Source: Torulaspora globosa (Eukaryota; Ascomycota; Saccharomycetes; Saccharomycetales; Saccharomycetaceae). Taken from it: a stretch of DNA of 64,000 nucleotides. Position numbers and translations under genes: made by a program. The stretch spans positions 124,001 through 188,000 of the forward strand of contig NC_050730.1 in NCBI RefSeq assembly GCF_014133895.1, written 5' to 3'. Below are positions 36,947 through 47,540 of this stretch, piece after piece. How positions within the stretch are numbered: the stretch's first letter is position 1; each line of letters starts with the position of its first letter. Under the pieces are notes generated by a model. That model did no database searches, had not been told where the DNA came from, and worked only from the letters and a program-made list of their open reading frames with translations.

Positions 36947-37540
36947 ATGGGTTTATCTTACAAGGACGTTACTGCTGTCGGTACCGGGCTAATCCTGATT
37001 GGTGCTTCGTTTATCATGGGCGTTTTCTTCGCCAACCAAACTTACGATTACAACCTGCTGTTCAACAGCGAGGCCACCCAGGAGCACTTTGATAACGCTT
37101 TGAAACATTACCAGACTCTTTTCTACACTGCTCCAGCCGTGAGATACATCTTACTCGGTGTCGCATCAATTGGGCTAATTGGCGGCCTTATCCGGGTCTA
37201 TAAGCCTAATCCTGATTTACAGCTATTCGAGTACTGTTCCCTCGGTTTGTACGTGTTTGGGATCTGCGTCTTTATTACGAATATCAAGACAGGAATCGAA
37301 TGCTCCATTACTCGTAACTGGGGCGAAGTTACGGAGAACCAAGGTTTGGCTGTGATCGCTTCTTCCAACATCATTCTTTTGCTACTGTTCACGGGTGTTA
37401 TCGTGTTGCAAGCAGGTCTGTGGTATACCAGGTGGGAACATGAGCAAAGGTTGCAGAAGTTCTACGCCGAGGAAGCCGCTGCACAGACTCATAACGCTAC
37501 CGAGAAGCAAAACAAGAAGCAGGACAAGAAGAAAGATTGA
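36947..37540 (+). CDS. SHR3: Amino-acid permease packaging chaperone Shr3
   Basis: Shr3 is an ER membrane chaperone needed for folding and COPII packaging of amino-acid permeases such as Gap1. The 197-residue protein (210 in S. cerevisiae) has four predicted membrane segments: about residues 10-30 ([20 protein letters not shown]), 65-83, 95-113 and 142-163. The conserved loops are [35 protein letters not shown] and [19 protein letters not shown]. The C-terminal tail is very basic ([11 protein letters not shown]), as in the family. The frame opens at GTG seventeen codons earlier; the ATG at 36947 (MGLSYKDV) matches the family start. It corresponds to YDL212W and follows RPS3 (YNL178W), so the two tracks interleave here too. 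Confidence 0.95.
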   Translation: MGLSYKDVTAVGTGLILIGASFIMGVFFANQTYDYNLLFNSEATQEHFDNALKHYQTLFYTAPAVRYILLGVASIGLIGGLIRVYKPNPDLQLFEYCSLGLYVFGICVFITNIKTGIECSITRNWGEVTENQGLAVIASSNIILLLLFTGVIVLQAGLWYTRWEHEQRLQKFYAEEAAAQTHNATEKQNKKQDKKKD

Positions 37541-37580
37541 GAATTGGCGATGCTTTATTTACACGATTTGTATTTATTCC

Positions 37581-38486
37581 CTACCATTTGTAGAAACCGC
37601 CTGCAGCGCCTCTAACGGGCTTGTCAGCCAGCTGTATCCACGGTTTCCTTCTCCGTTCCTTCTCTTCGGCCTCGTACGCGAGCCTCCGCTTCGTGACGCT
37701 CTTCGTCTTCAGGATGCATCTCACATGCACGTACGGATGTTGTATCGTTCCGACTCTCCCGCGAGCCTTCCAGTCGACTCTTTTCATCCACCAGCCGTCG
37801 CTGCCCGTCCAAATCTGCGCAATGTACAGGTCGTCGGGATCAAGACCCAATTTCTGGCCGTCCTGTATACCTCTTTGCAAAAGTTCGGCCACATCCTGCG
37901 CGATCTTCTTCTGGGAGAAGTGACACTGGGTGAGCGCCTTCTTCACGTCCAGCCCGCTCAGCAATCTCAGCAACACGGTCGCCTTCTTCATCGACGACTT
38001 GATTCTGTAAGATTTGACATACACAGAGGGTTCCAACGCCTCGACTTCCCTGCGTGTCAGTGCCAGTTTGTACTTCTCCTTGGACCCAGGCAACGATACA
38101 ACGGTATCCGGCTTATAGAAACCGTTGATTTTGCAGTTCGCCAGATACAACTCCCTCTTGAGAGGCGACAACAGCAGATATGGCGCCAGCTTCTCCGGCT
38201 GCTGCTGTTGCTGGATGTACCTCTGCAGCAGCTTATCGCTTTCCACCGTTATCGACTCAATCGGCACAGCCTGTGTGTCGTCCGTCTCGGTCATCACGGA
38301 CATCCTATTCGACATCTTATTCGGATCGTCACTGTCGAGCTCAGCCTTCCTGGTCATTTCCCCAAAGAACGAACTATTTTGTTCGTTCCGTGCAGCCCGT
38401 CCCGCATTGAAGAATCGTCTCCCAAGGCAACACGAATAACCACTAACCACGGCACGGCTTCCCAGCACCCTCTGCAAACGAATCAT
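37581..38486 (-). CDS. MRPL22: Mitochondrial large-subunit ribosomal protein uL22m
   Basis: Mrpl22 is the mitochondrial L22 protein, lining the exit tunnel of the mitoribosome. The 301-residue protein (309 in S. cerevisiae) has a mitochondrial-targeting-like basic N-terminus ([19 protein letters not shown]) and a variable region. The L22 core lies from about residue 150, including [31 protein letters not shown] and VTLLRLLSG-type packing, and the C-terminal hairpin has [21 protein letters not shown]. The open frame begins with GTG nine codons upstream; the ATG at 38486 was chosen. It is the YNL177C counterpart and the last gene of the YDL/YNL block; the next gene, RIM2, belongs to the YBR/YPL block. 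Confidence 0.92.
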   Translation of the reverse strand: MIRLQRVLGSRAVVSGYSCCLGRRFFNAGRAARNEQNSSFFGEMTRKAELDSDDPNKMSNRMSVMTETDDTQAVPIESITVESDKLLQRYIQQQQQPEKLAPYLLLSPLKRELYLANCKINGFYKPDTVVSLPGSKEKYKLALTRREVEALEPSVYVKSYRIKSSMKKATVLLRLLSGLDVKKALTQCHFSQKKIAQDVAELLQRGIQDGQKLGLDPDDLYIAQIWTGSDGWWMKRVDWKARGRVGTIQHPYVHVRCILKTKSVTKRRLAYEAEEKERRRKPWIQLADKPVRGAAGGFYKW

Positions 38487-38765
38487 GACACCAGCAGCCT
38501 CGTAAAACCTCACACTCTACGCCAATGGCTTGAAGTTTGACCGCTTTCTAGCGACTTGCAAGCTCAATTCTTAGTGAAATTTTTCAACGTCGCTTTTGAC
38601 GAGACTCTTAGCAGATCGTCAAAGTTCGTGAAATTGGCCTTTAATTTTTCAGTGCGAGTCTTAGAAAAAATGGGCATCTCGGAAGGTTTCTCATAGTAAT
38701 TGAACCATTTGAATGGAGAGTCAGAAGAGCTCATGGTTATTGGTGGGACTGACTGAGAGTTGATA
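38487..38765 (+). promoter_or_regulatory. MRPL22-RIM2 divergent region at a synteny junction
   Basis: This 279-base region with several AAATTTTTC-type runs (near 38577, 38643) separates the YDL/YNL-derived block from the YBR/YPL-derived block. No repeat, tRNA or transposon remnant is visible at the junction. Confidence 0.4.
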
Positions 38766-39875
38766 ATGCCGAAAAGAAGCTTGCAGGAATGGGAGGAAGA
38801 AGCTAGGGAATCGGTACCGTTTTTAGCTAGCGATGAGAAAGGCTCGAACTACAGAGATGCAAGGCTCAATGGTGGTCAGGCGAAGACTGAGAGTCATCCG
38901 AGTGTGAAGCCCTGGGTTCATTTTGTCGCGGGAGGAATCGGCGGGATGGCCGGTGCCGTGGTTACGTGTCCTTTCGATCTGGTGAAAACTAGACTTCAGA
39001 GTGATGTCTACCAGACGGTGTACAAGTCTGCTGCCCGAGACGCTTCTGTCGGTCCTAGGGCTTTCCACTTTGTTAGCCAGGCGGGTATTCATTTTAGGGA
39101 GACTTTGGGGATCTTGGGCAGTGTGTATAGAAATGAAGGATTTCGAAGTTTATTCAAAGGTCTGGGGCCTAATTTGGTCGGAGTGATACCAGCGCGGAGC
39201 ATCAATTTCTTCACATACGGTACTACTAAGGATATCTACTCGAAAACTTTCAACAACGGAGAAGAGGCAGCTTGGATCCACCTCATGGCGGCCGCGACCG
39301 CCGGCTGGGCGACTTCGACAGCTACCAATCCGATATGGATGGTCAAGACACGGCTGCAGCTGGACAAGGCTGGTAAGACCACGGTTCACAGAAATTCTTG
39401 GGAGTGCCTGAAGAGCATACTGCAGAACGAAGGTATTCGCGGGCTCTACAAAGGTTTAAGTGCTTCCTATCTGGGGTCCGTGGAGAGCATACTACAGTGG
39501 CTGCTTTATGAACAGATGAAGCGAATGCTGCGGGAGAGATCGATAGAGAGGTTTGGACATATAAATGAGGAGCGTAAGAGCACCGCGGAGAAGATCAAGG
39601 AGTGGTGTCAGAGATCAGGCAGCGCGGGTCTCGCTAAATTTGTGGCCAGTATAGTAACGTATCCGCACGAAGTAGTGAGAACTCGATTGAGACAGGCACC
39701 GCTGGAAAACGGGAAACTGAAATACACAGGCTTGCTCCAGACTTTCAGGGTGATTGCTAAGGAGGAAGGTCTCGCCTCTATGTACGGTGGTTTGACGCCT
39801 CATCTAATGAGAACTGTTCCTAATAGTATCATCATGTTTGGTACGTGGGAACTGGTGATCAAGTTACTCTCCTGA
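38766..39875 (+). CDS. RIM2: Mitochondrial pyrimidine nucleotide carrier Rim2
   Basis: Rim2 exchanges pyrimidine (deoxy)nucleoside triphosphates across the inner mitochondrial membrane and is needed for mtDNA maintenance; it also affects iron use. The 369-residue protein starts MPKRSLQEWEEEARESVPF, as in S. cerevisiae Rim2 (377). The mitochondrial carrier fold shows three repeats with signature motifs: PFDLVKTRLQSD near residue 70, NPIWMVKTRLQLDK near 195, and YPHEVVRTRLRQ near 300. Gly-rich EGFRSLFKGLGPNLVG, EGIRGLYKGLSASYLG and EGLASMYGGLTPHLMR blocks follow each. The frame opens at TTG two codons upstream; the ATG at 38766 is used. It is the YBR192W counterpart, followed by MED8 as on chromosome II. 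Confidence 0.96.
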   Translation: MPKRSLQEWEEEARESVPFLASDEKGSNYRDARLNGGQAKTESHPSVKPWVHFVAGGIGGMAGAVVTCPFDLVKTRLQSDVYQTVYKSAARDASVGPRAFHFVSQAGIHFRETLGILGSVYRNEGFRSLFKGLGPNLVGVIPARSINFFTYGTTKDIYSKTFNNGEEAAWIHLMAAATAGWATSTATNPIWMVKTRLQLDKAGKTTVHRNSWECLKSILQNEGIRGLYKGLSASYLGSVESILQWLLYEQMKRMLRERSIERFGHINEERKSTAEKIKEWCQRSGSAGLAKFVASIVTYPHEVVRTRLRQAPLENGKLKYTGLLQTFRVIAKEEGLASMYGGLTPHLMRTVPNSIIMFGTWELVIKLLS

Positions 39876-40025
39876 TCTAACGCATTCACGAACTGTTAAT
39901 TGGCCTTTGGATCTTTGATACCCCTTCACCCTTCATTATAGACTATCTTGCGTTGTATTTTATCATAACACATACCTTTCCTGTACATATAGGTTGCAAT
40001 AGAGATCGGCCATCAGTAAAGCCAT

Positions 40026-40703
40026 TCAACTGATCACAGCTGCTTCATTGCTCGACCTGTCCTCCCACGATTCCTTACCTTTGTAGATGTACGAAAGAAT
40101 GTCTTCAACTTCGAACGGTTTCCTTGGCTTCCTACTATGAATCGTGTCCTCCATTAATACATCTTCGGCATTCTCTTCCCTTGTGCGAAGGCCCTTGTAG
40201 TTATGTCTTTCAAACTCTTGCACAAAGATTTGTAATGCCCATTTGGTAACTTCCTTGTCGTCATTCAGCGACTTCTCGACTTCGTTGACCTCCAGCGCTG
40301 GAGAATCTAAATCAGAAGCTTCCCTCGCTCCCATGATCCATTCATCCACCTCAGGAATGTTCTTCTTCCGTAATAGAGTCGTCAAGAGTCCTTCATGTGA
40401 TGTTGTTGGGAAATTGGGCAATGGGTATACGGCAGTTGAATCAAGGACATCATGGAAATGCTGAAGTGTAGAGGTCAACGACATTAGTTGCGATAAAGTA
40501 ACATTCAATTGCGACTGTAACGAGAACCATTGCGGCAGCTCAGCTCTAGATAGCTCGTCTCGCAGCCTTCTCAACGAATGCGTCAACTGAGCTGACCGCA
40601 TTCTAACAGCATCTAAAGCCTGGCCAGGCACGCCATCGTAGCTAGGTTTCACATCTTCTTGATATGCCAGGTCGTGGCCACTCAATGGATTCTCGTTAGA
40701 CAT
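40026..40703 (-). CDS. MED8: Mediator head subunit Med8
   Basis: Med8 is an essential head-module subunit of Mediator, holding the Med18/Med20 pair onto the rest of the head. The 225-residue protein (223 in S. cerevisiae) has the highly conserved N-terminal helical region YDGVPGQALDAVRMRSAQLT, LRRLRDELSRAELPQWFSLQ, SQLNVTLSQLMSLTSTL and YPLPNFPTTSHEGLLTTLLR. A variable acidic linker follows, and then the C-terminal helix that binds Med18 (WALQIFVQEFERHN). The open frame extends upstream through non-conserved residues with a TTG-type start; the ATG at 40703 (MSNENPLSG) fits the known length. It lies between RIM2 and the divergent AIM4, as YBR193C does. The promoter shared with AIM4 is only 131 bases. 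Confidence 0.94.
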   Translation of the reverse strand: MSNENPLSGHDLAYQEDVKPSYDGVPGQALDAVRMRSAQLTHSLRRLRDELSRAELPQWFSLQSQLNVTLSQLMSLTSTLQHFHDVLDSTAVYPLPNFPTTSHEGLLTTLLRKKNIPEVDEWIMGAREASDLDSPALEVNEVEKSLNDDKEVTKWALQIFVQEFERHNYKGLRTREENAEDVLMEDTIHSRKPRKPFEVEDILSYIYKGKESWEDRSSNEAAVIS

Positions 40704-40834
40704 TGCTTTGACAGCTTTCCCTCCTTTTGAATATCTTTTCGTTAGCAGAGGAGTGAAGTAATAAGGTGGACATCGCTGTTGTAGCCACTGCTTTGAAGTA
40801 AGAAAGATAGGAAGATCCAACAAAGCTGGCCAGA

Positions 40835-41104
40835 ATGCCAAACGGCAACTTAGAGAATAGGAATCATGGCAACGACGGCATAGGACATGTCCCAAGAGAG
40901 CGGCAAGAAAAGGCTAACCAAAGAGACGCAGAACTAGGCCCGAAGAGTATCTTCTACGATCCTGATTGGAATGCTGAGGGGAAGGCACCATCAGGGTTCA
41001 AAAACATTCCATATAATGAGCGAACGTTCACTCGAAAGAATGAGAGCGTTGCCCAGCAATTGGCAGGCTTGACCAATATAAAGCCTCCGACATCGAGCAA
41101 GTAA
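40835..41104 (+). CDS. AIM4: AIM4/SOY1-like small protein
   Basis: This 89-residue hydrophilic protein sits between MED8 and ATP4, where S. cerevisiae has YBR194W (AIM4/SOY1, 123 residues), reported as associated with the nuclear pore and of unclear function. The likely conserved block is [20 protein letters not shown] followed by [11 protein letters not shown]. The protein has no signal peptide or membrane segment. It is shorter than the S. cerevisiae protein. Support comes mainly from position and this motif. The ATG at 40835 is the first in frame, and the divergent MED8 start lies 131 bases away. Function is not inferred beyond orthology. Confidence 0.75.
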   Translation: MPNGNLENRNHGNDGIGHVPRERQEKANQRDAELGPKSIFYDPDWNAEGKAPSGFKNIPYNERTFTRKNESVAQQLAGLTNIKPPTSSK

Positions 41105-41263
41105 TATGGCTCGAAAAGTTAGGTTACTTACGGGACCCAAGCATCTAAACACATCTATTTGTGGGAGGAGGAAATTTGGAATATCTAATTCATATAAGAC
41201 CGGGTCGTTAAAGACATTTCAGTTTATCTGCCATGCAAAGTTGAAAGAAAACGTAGCTCCCGC

Positions 41264-41974
41264 TTATTTCAACTTGGCAAACAGTTGCTCAACTTCAGTG
41301 ATAGACTGTTGCAAAACCCTGTCTTGGAACTTTGGGTTGCTCAATTCAGCCTTGACCTTGGCAAGCACGGCTTCGGTCAATTGCTTCTGCTGCAATTGGC
41401 GAACAGAAGCCTCGTATCTGACCCACGAATCTAGAACAGACTTAGCCTCGTTGGCCAAATCGACCTTCTGCTTCAACTCGAAAGCCTCGGCTTCCAACTT
41501 GACGGTCTCCTTCGAAACCTCGAACAAAACCTTGGTGATGTCCTGAACGTTTTGCAACTCAGAGACAGAGTTGATTCTGTCTTTAACTGCGTCGACATGC
41601 TTGGTTCTCGAAGCATTTAGGATGTCGTGAACTTTCTTGACTCTAGCATCTGCCCATTCCTTGTAGCCTGGAGCCAAAAACTTGACCACGATTGCGGAAA
41701 AACCCAAGAAAGTGGCCAACAGGATGCTTTCGTCGTTGATCACGTACAGTTCGTTAGAGATAGCGTATATGGCTGCTGCTGCCGAAGTACCCAAGATACC
41801 GGTCTTCGACAAGACACTGTTACCTGGCAAAGCCTCAATAATCGAATTGGCCTTTGCCTTTGGCTCCTGAGGAGCAGGAGTAGACATACAACGCACACCA
41901 ATTGGAATCTGACGAGCTGCTACCCTCATCATTGGCCTGGCAGTAGCCTTTGCAGTTATAGCACGGAAACTCAT
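41264..41974 (-). CDS. ATP4: ATP synthase Fo subunit b (stator stalk)
   Basis: Atp4 is subunit b of mitochondrial F1Fo ATP synthase, the membrane-anchored peripheral stalk. The 236-residue protein (244 in S. cerevisiae) has a mitochondrial presequence (MSFRAITAKATARPMMRVAA), two hydrophobic membrane segments near residues 57-75 (LGTSAAAAIYAISNELYVI) and 80-98 (ESILLATFLGFSAIVVKFL), and a long charged helix to the C-terminus ending TEVEQLFAKLK. It is the YPL078C counterpart, found between AIM4 (YBR194W) and MSI1 (YBR195C), which shows the YBR and YPL tracks merging. Its upstream region has a CCAAT box and a TCACGTG. Confidence 0.95.
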   Translation of the reverse strand: MSFRAITAKATARPMMRVAARQIPIGVRCMSTPAPQEPKAKANSIIEALPGNSVLSKTGILGTSAAAAIYAISNELYVINDESILLATFLGFSAIVVKFLAPGYKEWADARVKKVHDILNASRTKHVDAVKDRINSVSELQNVQDITKVLFEVSKETVKLEAEAFELKQKVDLANEAKSVLDSWVRYEASVRQLQQKQLTEAVLAKVKAELSNPKFQDRVLQQSITEVEQLFAKLK

Positions 41975-42162
41975 CGTTCTTTTTCCCGAATAAAGGTTTA
42001 TAGGATTTTCCCCTTGGAACTTCGATGGTAGAGCAGCAGACCTATGGATCGATGAACTGCTGATACTCTTGGAGTTCTTCAGAGGTTGTAGTTAGTTAGT
42101 ATTCCTTCCTTTCGTTTGTTGGTTTACTTGAAAAAAGGCGTCTGACGCTATTCCCGAAGCTG

Positions 42163-42181
42163 ATTGGCCTGTGGTCACGTG
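42163..42181 (-). promoter_or_regulatory. ATP4 promoter: CCAAT and TCACGTG
   Basis: A CCAAT box on the minus strand (42167-42163) and a CACGTG (42176-42181, within GTCACGTG) lie about 190-205 bases upstream of the ATP4 ATG. The pair fits Hap2/3/4/5 and Cbf1 control of a respiratory gene. The GTCACGTG also matches centromere element I, but no AT-rich element II or element III follows. Confidence 0.45.
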
Positions 42182-42226
42182 AATTTTGGATAATACGGTT
42201 CGATGAGCCTAAATATTGCCATATTG

Positions 42227-43468
42227 TCAATTTTGAGCTTCAATTAGGTGCGACGAAGGCCTCCAGACGTGGACTGAGTTGTCGTTTGACACCGAGCACA
42301 TCAGATGCGGGTCGTGCGGGCTCCAGGCGATGTCGTTGACACCAAGCATGTGGCCTCCATGGGTAAAGATGAGTTGGCCGCTTGCGGCGTCCCACAGCTT
42401 GACAAGACCGTCGTCTTGGCCTGCCAGCGCGATGACCGTCTCCATCTTTGGGTTCCACTTGATTGTAGAGACCGAGGAACCGTGCACTATTGTCTGTATG
42501 GGCGAACGGTCGAGTTTTCTTATGTCCCACAGGTTTAGCGACCCATTGCCGTCTGCAGAGGCGAGAAGGAAGTCGTTGTGGGGGTTGAAATCGCATGAAT
42601 TGGCACCGCCGGCGTGGAGGTGCGCTTGTGTGGCTGACACGCTGGTCCCGGTTCTTGTATCGTAGAGCGCAACTGTATTGGACTCGCCGCAGGCAGCCAG
42701 CAGAGAGTCATGCGAGGGCATCCAAGTAACGTCGTTGGCGCCTTCAGTATCGAACTGCAACGAGCACACAGGCGTGTCTATCAGTGGATTGGAGCGCGCA
42801 TACTGCGATATATCCCATACTAGTATTTGGCCGCCAGCGTAACACGAGGCAAGCAAACCTTCTTTCCTTCGATTCCAGTCGAGCGAGACTGCCTCGTTTA
42901 ATTGGTCGACATGAACTATATCAGACGCCGTCGACAGTCTGATCTCGTACGGTTTCGGTGTAGCCGACCGACTAACGGTGGTTCCATGTTTCGTTCTGTC
43001 AAAGACGTAGATCGATCCATCCGAGGATGCGGCGGATATGACATCTGGGTTCTGTGGGAGGTAGCGGGCCCTGTTACAATCGCCACCGGGGAACCGTATC
43101 GAGATCTCGCTGACGAGGTTCTTTGGAGGCAGTTTTGTCGAGTTGTCGGGCTTGAATTCCATCTCATCCATGTCAAAGTTGTTCAACGACGACCAGCTGA
43201 GGTGCCCCAGAGTCGAAATCTTTGCAATATATAGCGATTCATCGTCAGGTAACTGCGATGATGTGAAGGAGGATAGCAATAGTCTGTGGGTGTCCGTGGT
43301 TGTGTCCAGATCCGGGAAGAATTGACACGTTAGTGAAGGCCATTTACTGCTGTTTGTGTTGAGATAATCGTAGAGCAGCCTGGTGTTTTTCTTCCACTTA
43401 ATATAACGCTGCTGCCTTTCCTCGTCTATTGGTTGATTACCAGGGATATCATCATTCTCTTGCGACAT
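42227..43468 (-). CDS. MSI1: Chromatin assembly factor CAF-1 subunit Msi1
   Basis: Msi1 (p48/RbAp48 family) is the small WD40 subunit of CAF-1, which loads H3-H4 onto replicating DNA; in S. cerevisiae it was also isolated as a suppressor of Ras signalling. The 413-residue protein (422 in S. cerevisiae) begins with the H4-binding N-terminal helix (QQRYIKWKKNTRLLYDYLNT, then SSKWPSLTCQFFPD) and continues with seven WD repeats, for example NDVTWMPSHDSLLAACGESN, CDFNPHNDFLLASADGNGSL with NLWDIRKLD, and DIAWSPHDPHLMCSVSNDNS. It is the YBR195C counterpart, between ATP4 and PGI1. The ATG at 43468 is the first in frame. Confidence 0.95.
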   Translation of the reverse strand: MSQENDDIPGNQPIDEERQQRYIKWKKNTRLLYDYLNTNSSKWPSLTCQFFPDLDTTTDTHRLLLSSFTSSQLPDDESLYIAKISTLGHLSWSSLNNFDMDEMEFKPDNSTKLPPKNLVSEISIRFPGGDCNRARYLPQNPDVISAASSDGSIYVFDRTKHGTTVSRSATPKPYEIRLSTASDIVHVDQLNEAVSLDWNRRKEGLLASCYAGGQILVWDISQYARSNPLIDTPVCSLQFDTEGANDVTWMPSHDSLLAACGESNTVALYDTRTGTSVSATQAHLHAGGANSCDFNPHNDFLLASADGNGSLNLWDIRKLDRSPIQTIVHGSSVSTIKWNPKMETVIALAGQDDGLVKLWDAASGQLIFTHGGHMLGVNDIAWSPHDPHLMCSVSNDNSVHVWRPSSHLIEAQN

Positions 43469-43665
43469 ATCTTGGCCGTCTAGCCTGTATTCTTGAAGTG
43501 CGATTCAGTTAAGATCTTAATTGAATTTCGAGCCGCAACGAAGCCAACGTCAAAGACACCATAAGTTTCCCGTAAAATGGATCAATCATGGAATTGAGCA
43601 ACTACTAATCCTCCTTTCAATTATATAATACCTAAATCATTTCATATATCCAAGATCCGAGATGT

Positions 43666-45764
<2,099 letters not shown>

Positions 45765-46553
45765 TTATTTAGTCATAGACTTGATGTTCTCTATCATCTC
45801 TTGGACGTACTTGTCTTCATCGGCTTTGACCGTGGCCCCCATGTAGTCTTGATTAATGCGACCAGAAGTGTTGCCTGCCGTGCCGGCGGTCGCTGTAGTT
45901 GTCTCGCCGGCGATGTTGGCGCGCGAGTCTGTCTTGGTAGTGATTTGATGTCGTCTTTCTTCCTCTACTCTGGCCTTTCTGTCCCTCATTGCTTTCAGAA
46001 GATGGGCATGAGAGGCCCTGATCTTGGTCAGTTCTTGTTCGAAGTCTGGCGGGAATTCCTCATACAGGTTCACGTCGTTTGCCAGGCGCTTCACGTCGTC
46101 AAGCGCGTCGATCTCGGTCCAGAGGCGGTCCTGGCTGTCTTTGATGGGTTCAGCTTCGAGACAACCGTAGTGGTCTGGGCCGTGGGAGTCTCGGGTTGCG
46201 GTGTTGTGATCTGGACCGCCTGGCGTGCGGAATTCACTTGCGTCTTGGTATTCGTGGTCTTGGTCCTCGTGTGACCCGCCGTCGAACTCTTCTGGGGTCT
46301 TGGCTGCCGCGGAGGGCAGCTCCGTGACGCTTCTGGTCACCTGTGTGGCCAGGAAGCTGCTGAAGGCGTCTTTCTCGGAAACGGAGGGTGCTTCTCCGGG
46401 GGGTCCTCTCGTTGTCGGGCCCGAATACTTGAAGAACGGAGTGTTGGTCGGGATAGTCCTTGCGATGTAGCGTAGATTCCGGGAACCTGGTTCTTCGTCT
46501 TCCTCATCGTTGCTGAGCGTCTTCTCGAAGTTGGGAACCACTGATCTAGGCAT
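45765..46553 (-). CDS. YPL077C: YBR197C/YPL077C-like protein of unknown function
   Basis: This 262-residue hydrophilic, acidic protein lies between PGI1 and GPI2, where S. cerevisiae has YBR197C (after PGI1) and YPL077C (beside ATP4 and GPI2) as a duplicate pair. The best candidate conserved part is the N-terminal SRNLRYIARTIPTNTPFFKY. The middle is Asp/His/Gly-rich and probably disordered. A helical stretch near residues 150-200 (EIDALDDVKRLANDVNLYEE, then FEQELTKIRASHAHLLKAMR) could form a coiled coil, and the C-terminus ends in a short helix (DEDKYVQEMIENIKSM). No catalytic motif or targeting signal is visible. I make no functional claim. The ATG at 46553 is the first in frame; it diverges from GPI2 across 111 bases. 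Confidence 0.8.
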   Translation of the reverse strand: MPRSVVPNFEKTLSNDEEDEEPGSRNLRYIARTIPTNTPFFKYSGPTTRGPPGEAPSVSEKDAFSSFLATQVTRSVTELPSAAAKTPEEFDGGSHEDQDHEYQDASEFRTPGGPDHNTATRDSHGPDHYGCLEAEPIKDSQDRLWTEIDALDDVKRLANDVNLYEEFPPDFEQELTKIRASHAHLLKAMRDRKARVEEERRHQITTKTDSRANIAGETTTATAGTAGNTSGRINQDYMGATVKADEDKYVQEMIENIKSMTK

Positions 46554-46664
46554 TGTTGGGCGTTTGGCTCTTTGTCTCTGCTCATCGAGTTGCGCTAGCG
46601 GATCAAATATCGCAGCTTGACGGATACAAAGTAGAGCAAAAGGGTGTTGAACCCTGTGGCACGG

Positions 46665-47492
46665 ATGAAGGAACCCTGGAGGCGGCTGCTATGGATCGAA
46701 CAGGACTATCCAGATAACTACACGGATCCAGATTTTATCCGATTGATCAATGGTCTGCGATACAACGGCAAGCGTGCTAAGCCGTCGAAAGACGCCACAT
46801 CGACGAAGAAGGTACGACGGAACCTGTTCAATTTCTACAACAAAGTGCTGAATACGCTCTTCATCTACATCGTGTTCACCCTTCTGCAAGAGAACAGGAT
46901 AAATCCAATTCCGCTGGCACTGGGAATGACCACGGTCGTGCTCTGTCTTACAAACAGAACTCCCGACAAGAGAAGAGCATTGAATATAAAGGCATCGCTG
47001 GTTATAATTTTTGCAATGCTGACTTTGTCACCAGTGCTGAAATCGCTATCCAAAACCACAGCGTCGGACTCCATCTGGATCTTGGCGTTTTGGCTGACGA
47101 TCGCTTACCTGGGTTCGCTGTCGACCGCGAGCATCAGCCCGCCTTTGAACGTTTCCACCAACCTCTTGCTGGCGATCGTCACTGTTTTGGCTTCGAGACT
47201 CAAGTCAACGACACACGTATTCTGCTTTTTGTTGAGCTGCATCGAGATCAATATCATACTGCCGAACTTGATCAAGCTTTCGGACAAGTATGTCTCAGTA
47301 CTGTCTCACATTTGCGTGTACTATTTTGTCAAGACTTGGTTCGGCTGGCTCTACATTTTGTTACTGGACTGTCTCGCCCTTTTCTACTTGTTCGTGATAC
47401 CTCAGTGGTTTGTGTACTGGCAGATCCATTACCGAGGTTACGAGTCAAGCTTGTCGAGGGTTTGGGAAGCACAAAAGCCCATTCTGGATTAA
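46665..47492 (+). CDS. GPI2: GPI-GlcNAc transferase subunit Gpi2
   Basis: Gpi2 (PIG-C family) is part of the ER enzyme that adds GlcNAc to phosphatidylinositol, the first step of GPI-anchor synthesis. The 275-residue protein (280 in S. cerevisiae) is a multi-pass membrane protein: after a conserved start (PWRRLLWIEQDYPDNYTDPD) there are about six hydrophobic segments, roughly residues 60-80, 85-100, 107-127, 135-160, 165-195 and 215-255. The PIG-C hallmark WIEQDYPDNYTD is clear. The frame opens with GTG; the ATG at 46665 is the first available. It is the YPL076W counterpart and converges on TAF5, with 48 bases between the stop codons. It works in the same pathway that anchors the YNL190W-like protein. 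Confidence 0.94.
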   Translation: MKEPWRRLLWIEQDYPDNYTDPDFIRLINGLRYNGKRAKPSKDATSTKKVRRNLFNFYNKVLNTLFIYIVFTLLQENRINPIPLALGMTTVVLCLTNRTPDKRRALNIKASLVIIFAMLTLSPVLKSLSKTTASDSIWILAFWLTIAYLGSLSTASISPPLNVSTNLLLAIVTVLASRLKSTTHVFCFLLSCIEINIILPNLIKLSDKYVSVLSHICVYYFVKTWFGWLYILLLDCLALFYLFVIPQWFVYWQIHYRGYESSLSRVWEAQKPILD

Positions 47493-47540
47493 TAAAGTTA
47501 CATGCAGCACTACATAGAGCTCTTGAGATAGTTGCCGTCT

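Noticed and set aside
40704..40895. Upstream extension of MED8
   Set aside because: The extra 64 residues are not conserved, would overlap the divergent AIM4 start, and begin at a non-ATG codon; the ATG at 40703 fits the family length.
42170..42190. GTCACGTG as a possible centromere element I
   Set aside because: No 80-160 bp AT-rich element II or CCGAA-containing element III follows. The same octamer in the DUG3 promoter and in UBP10 coding sequence also lacks centromere context.
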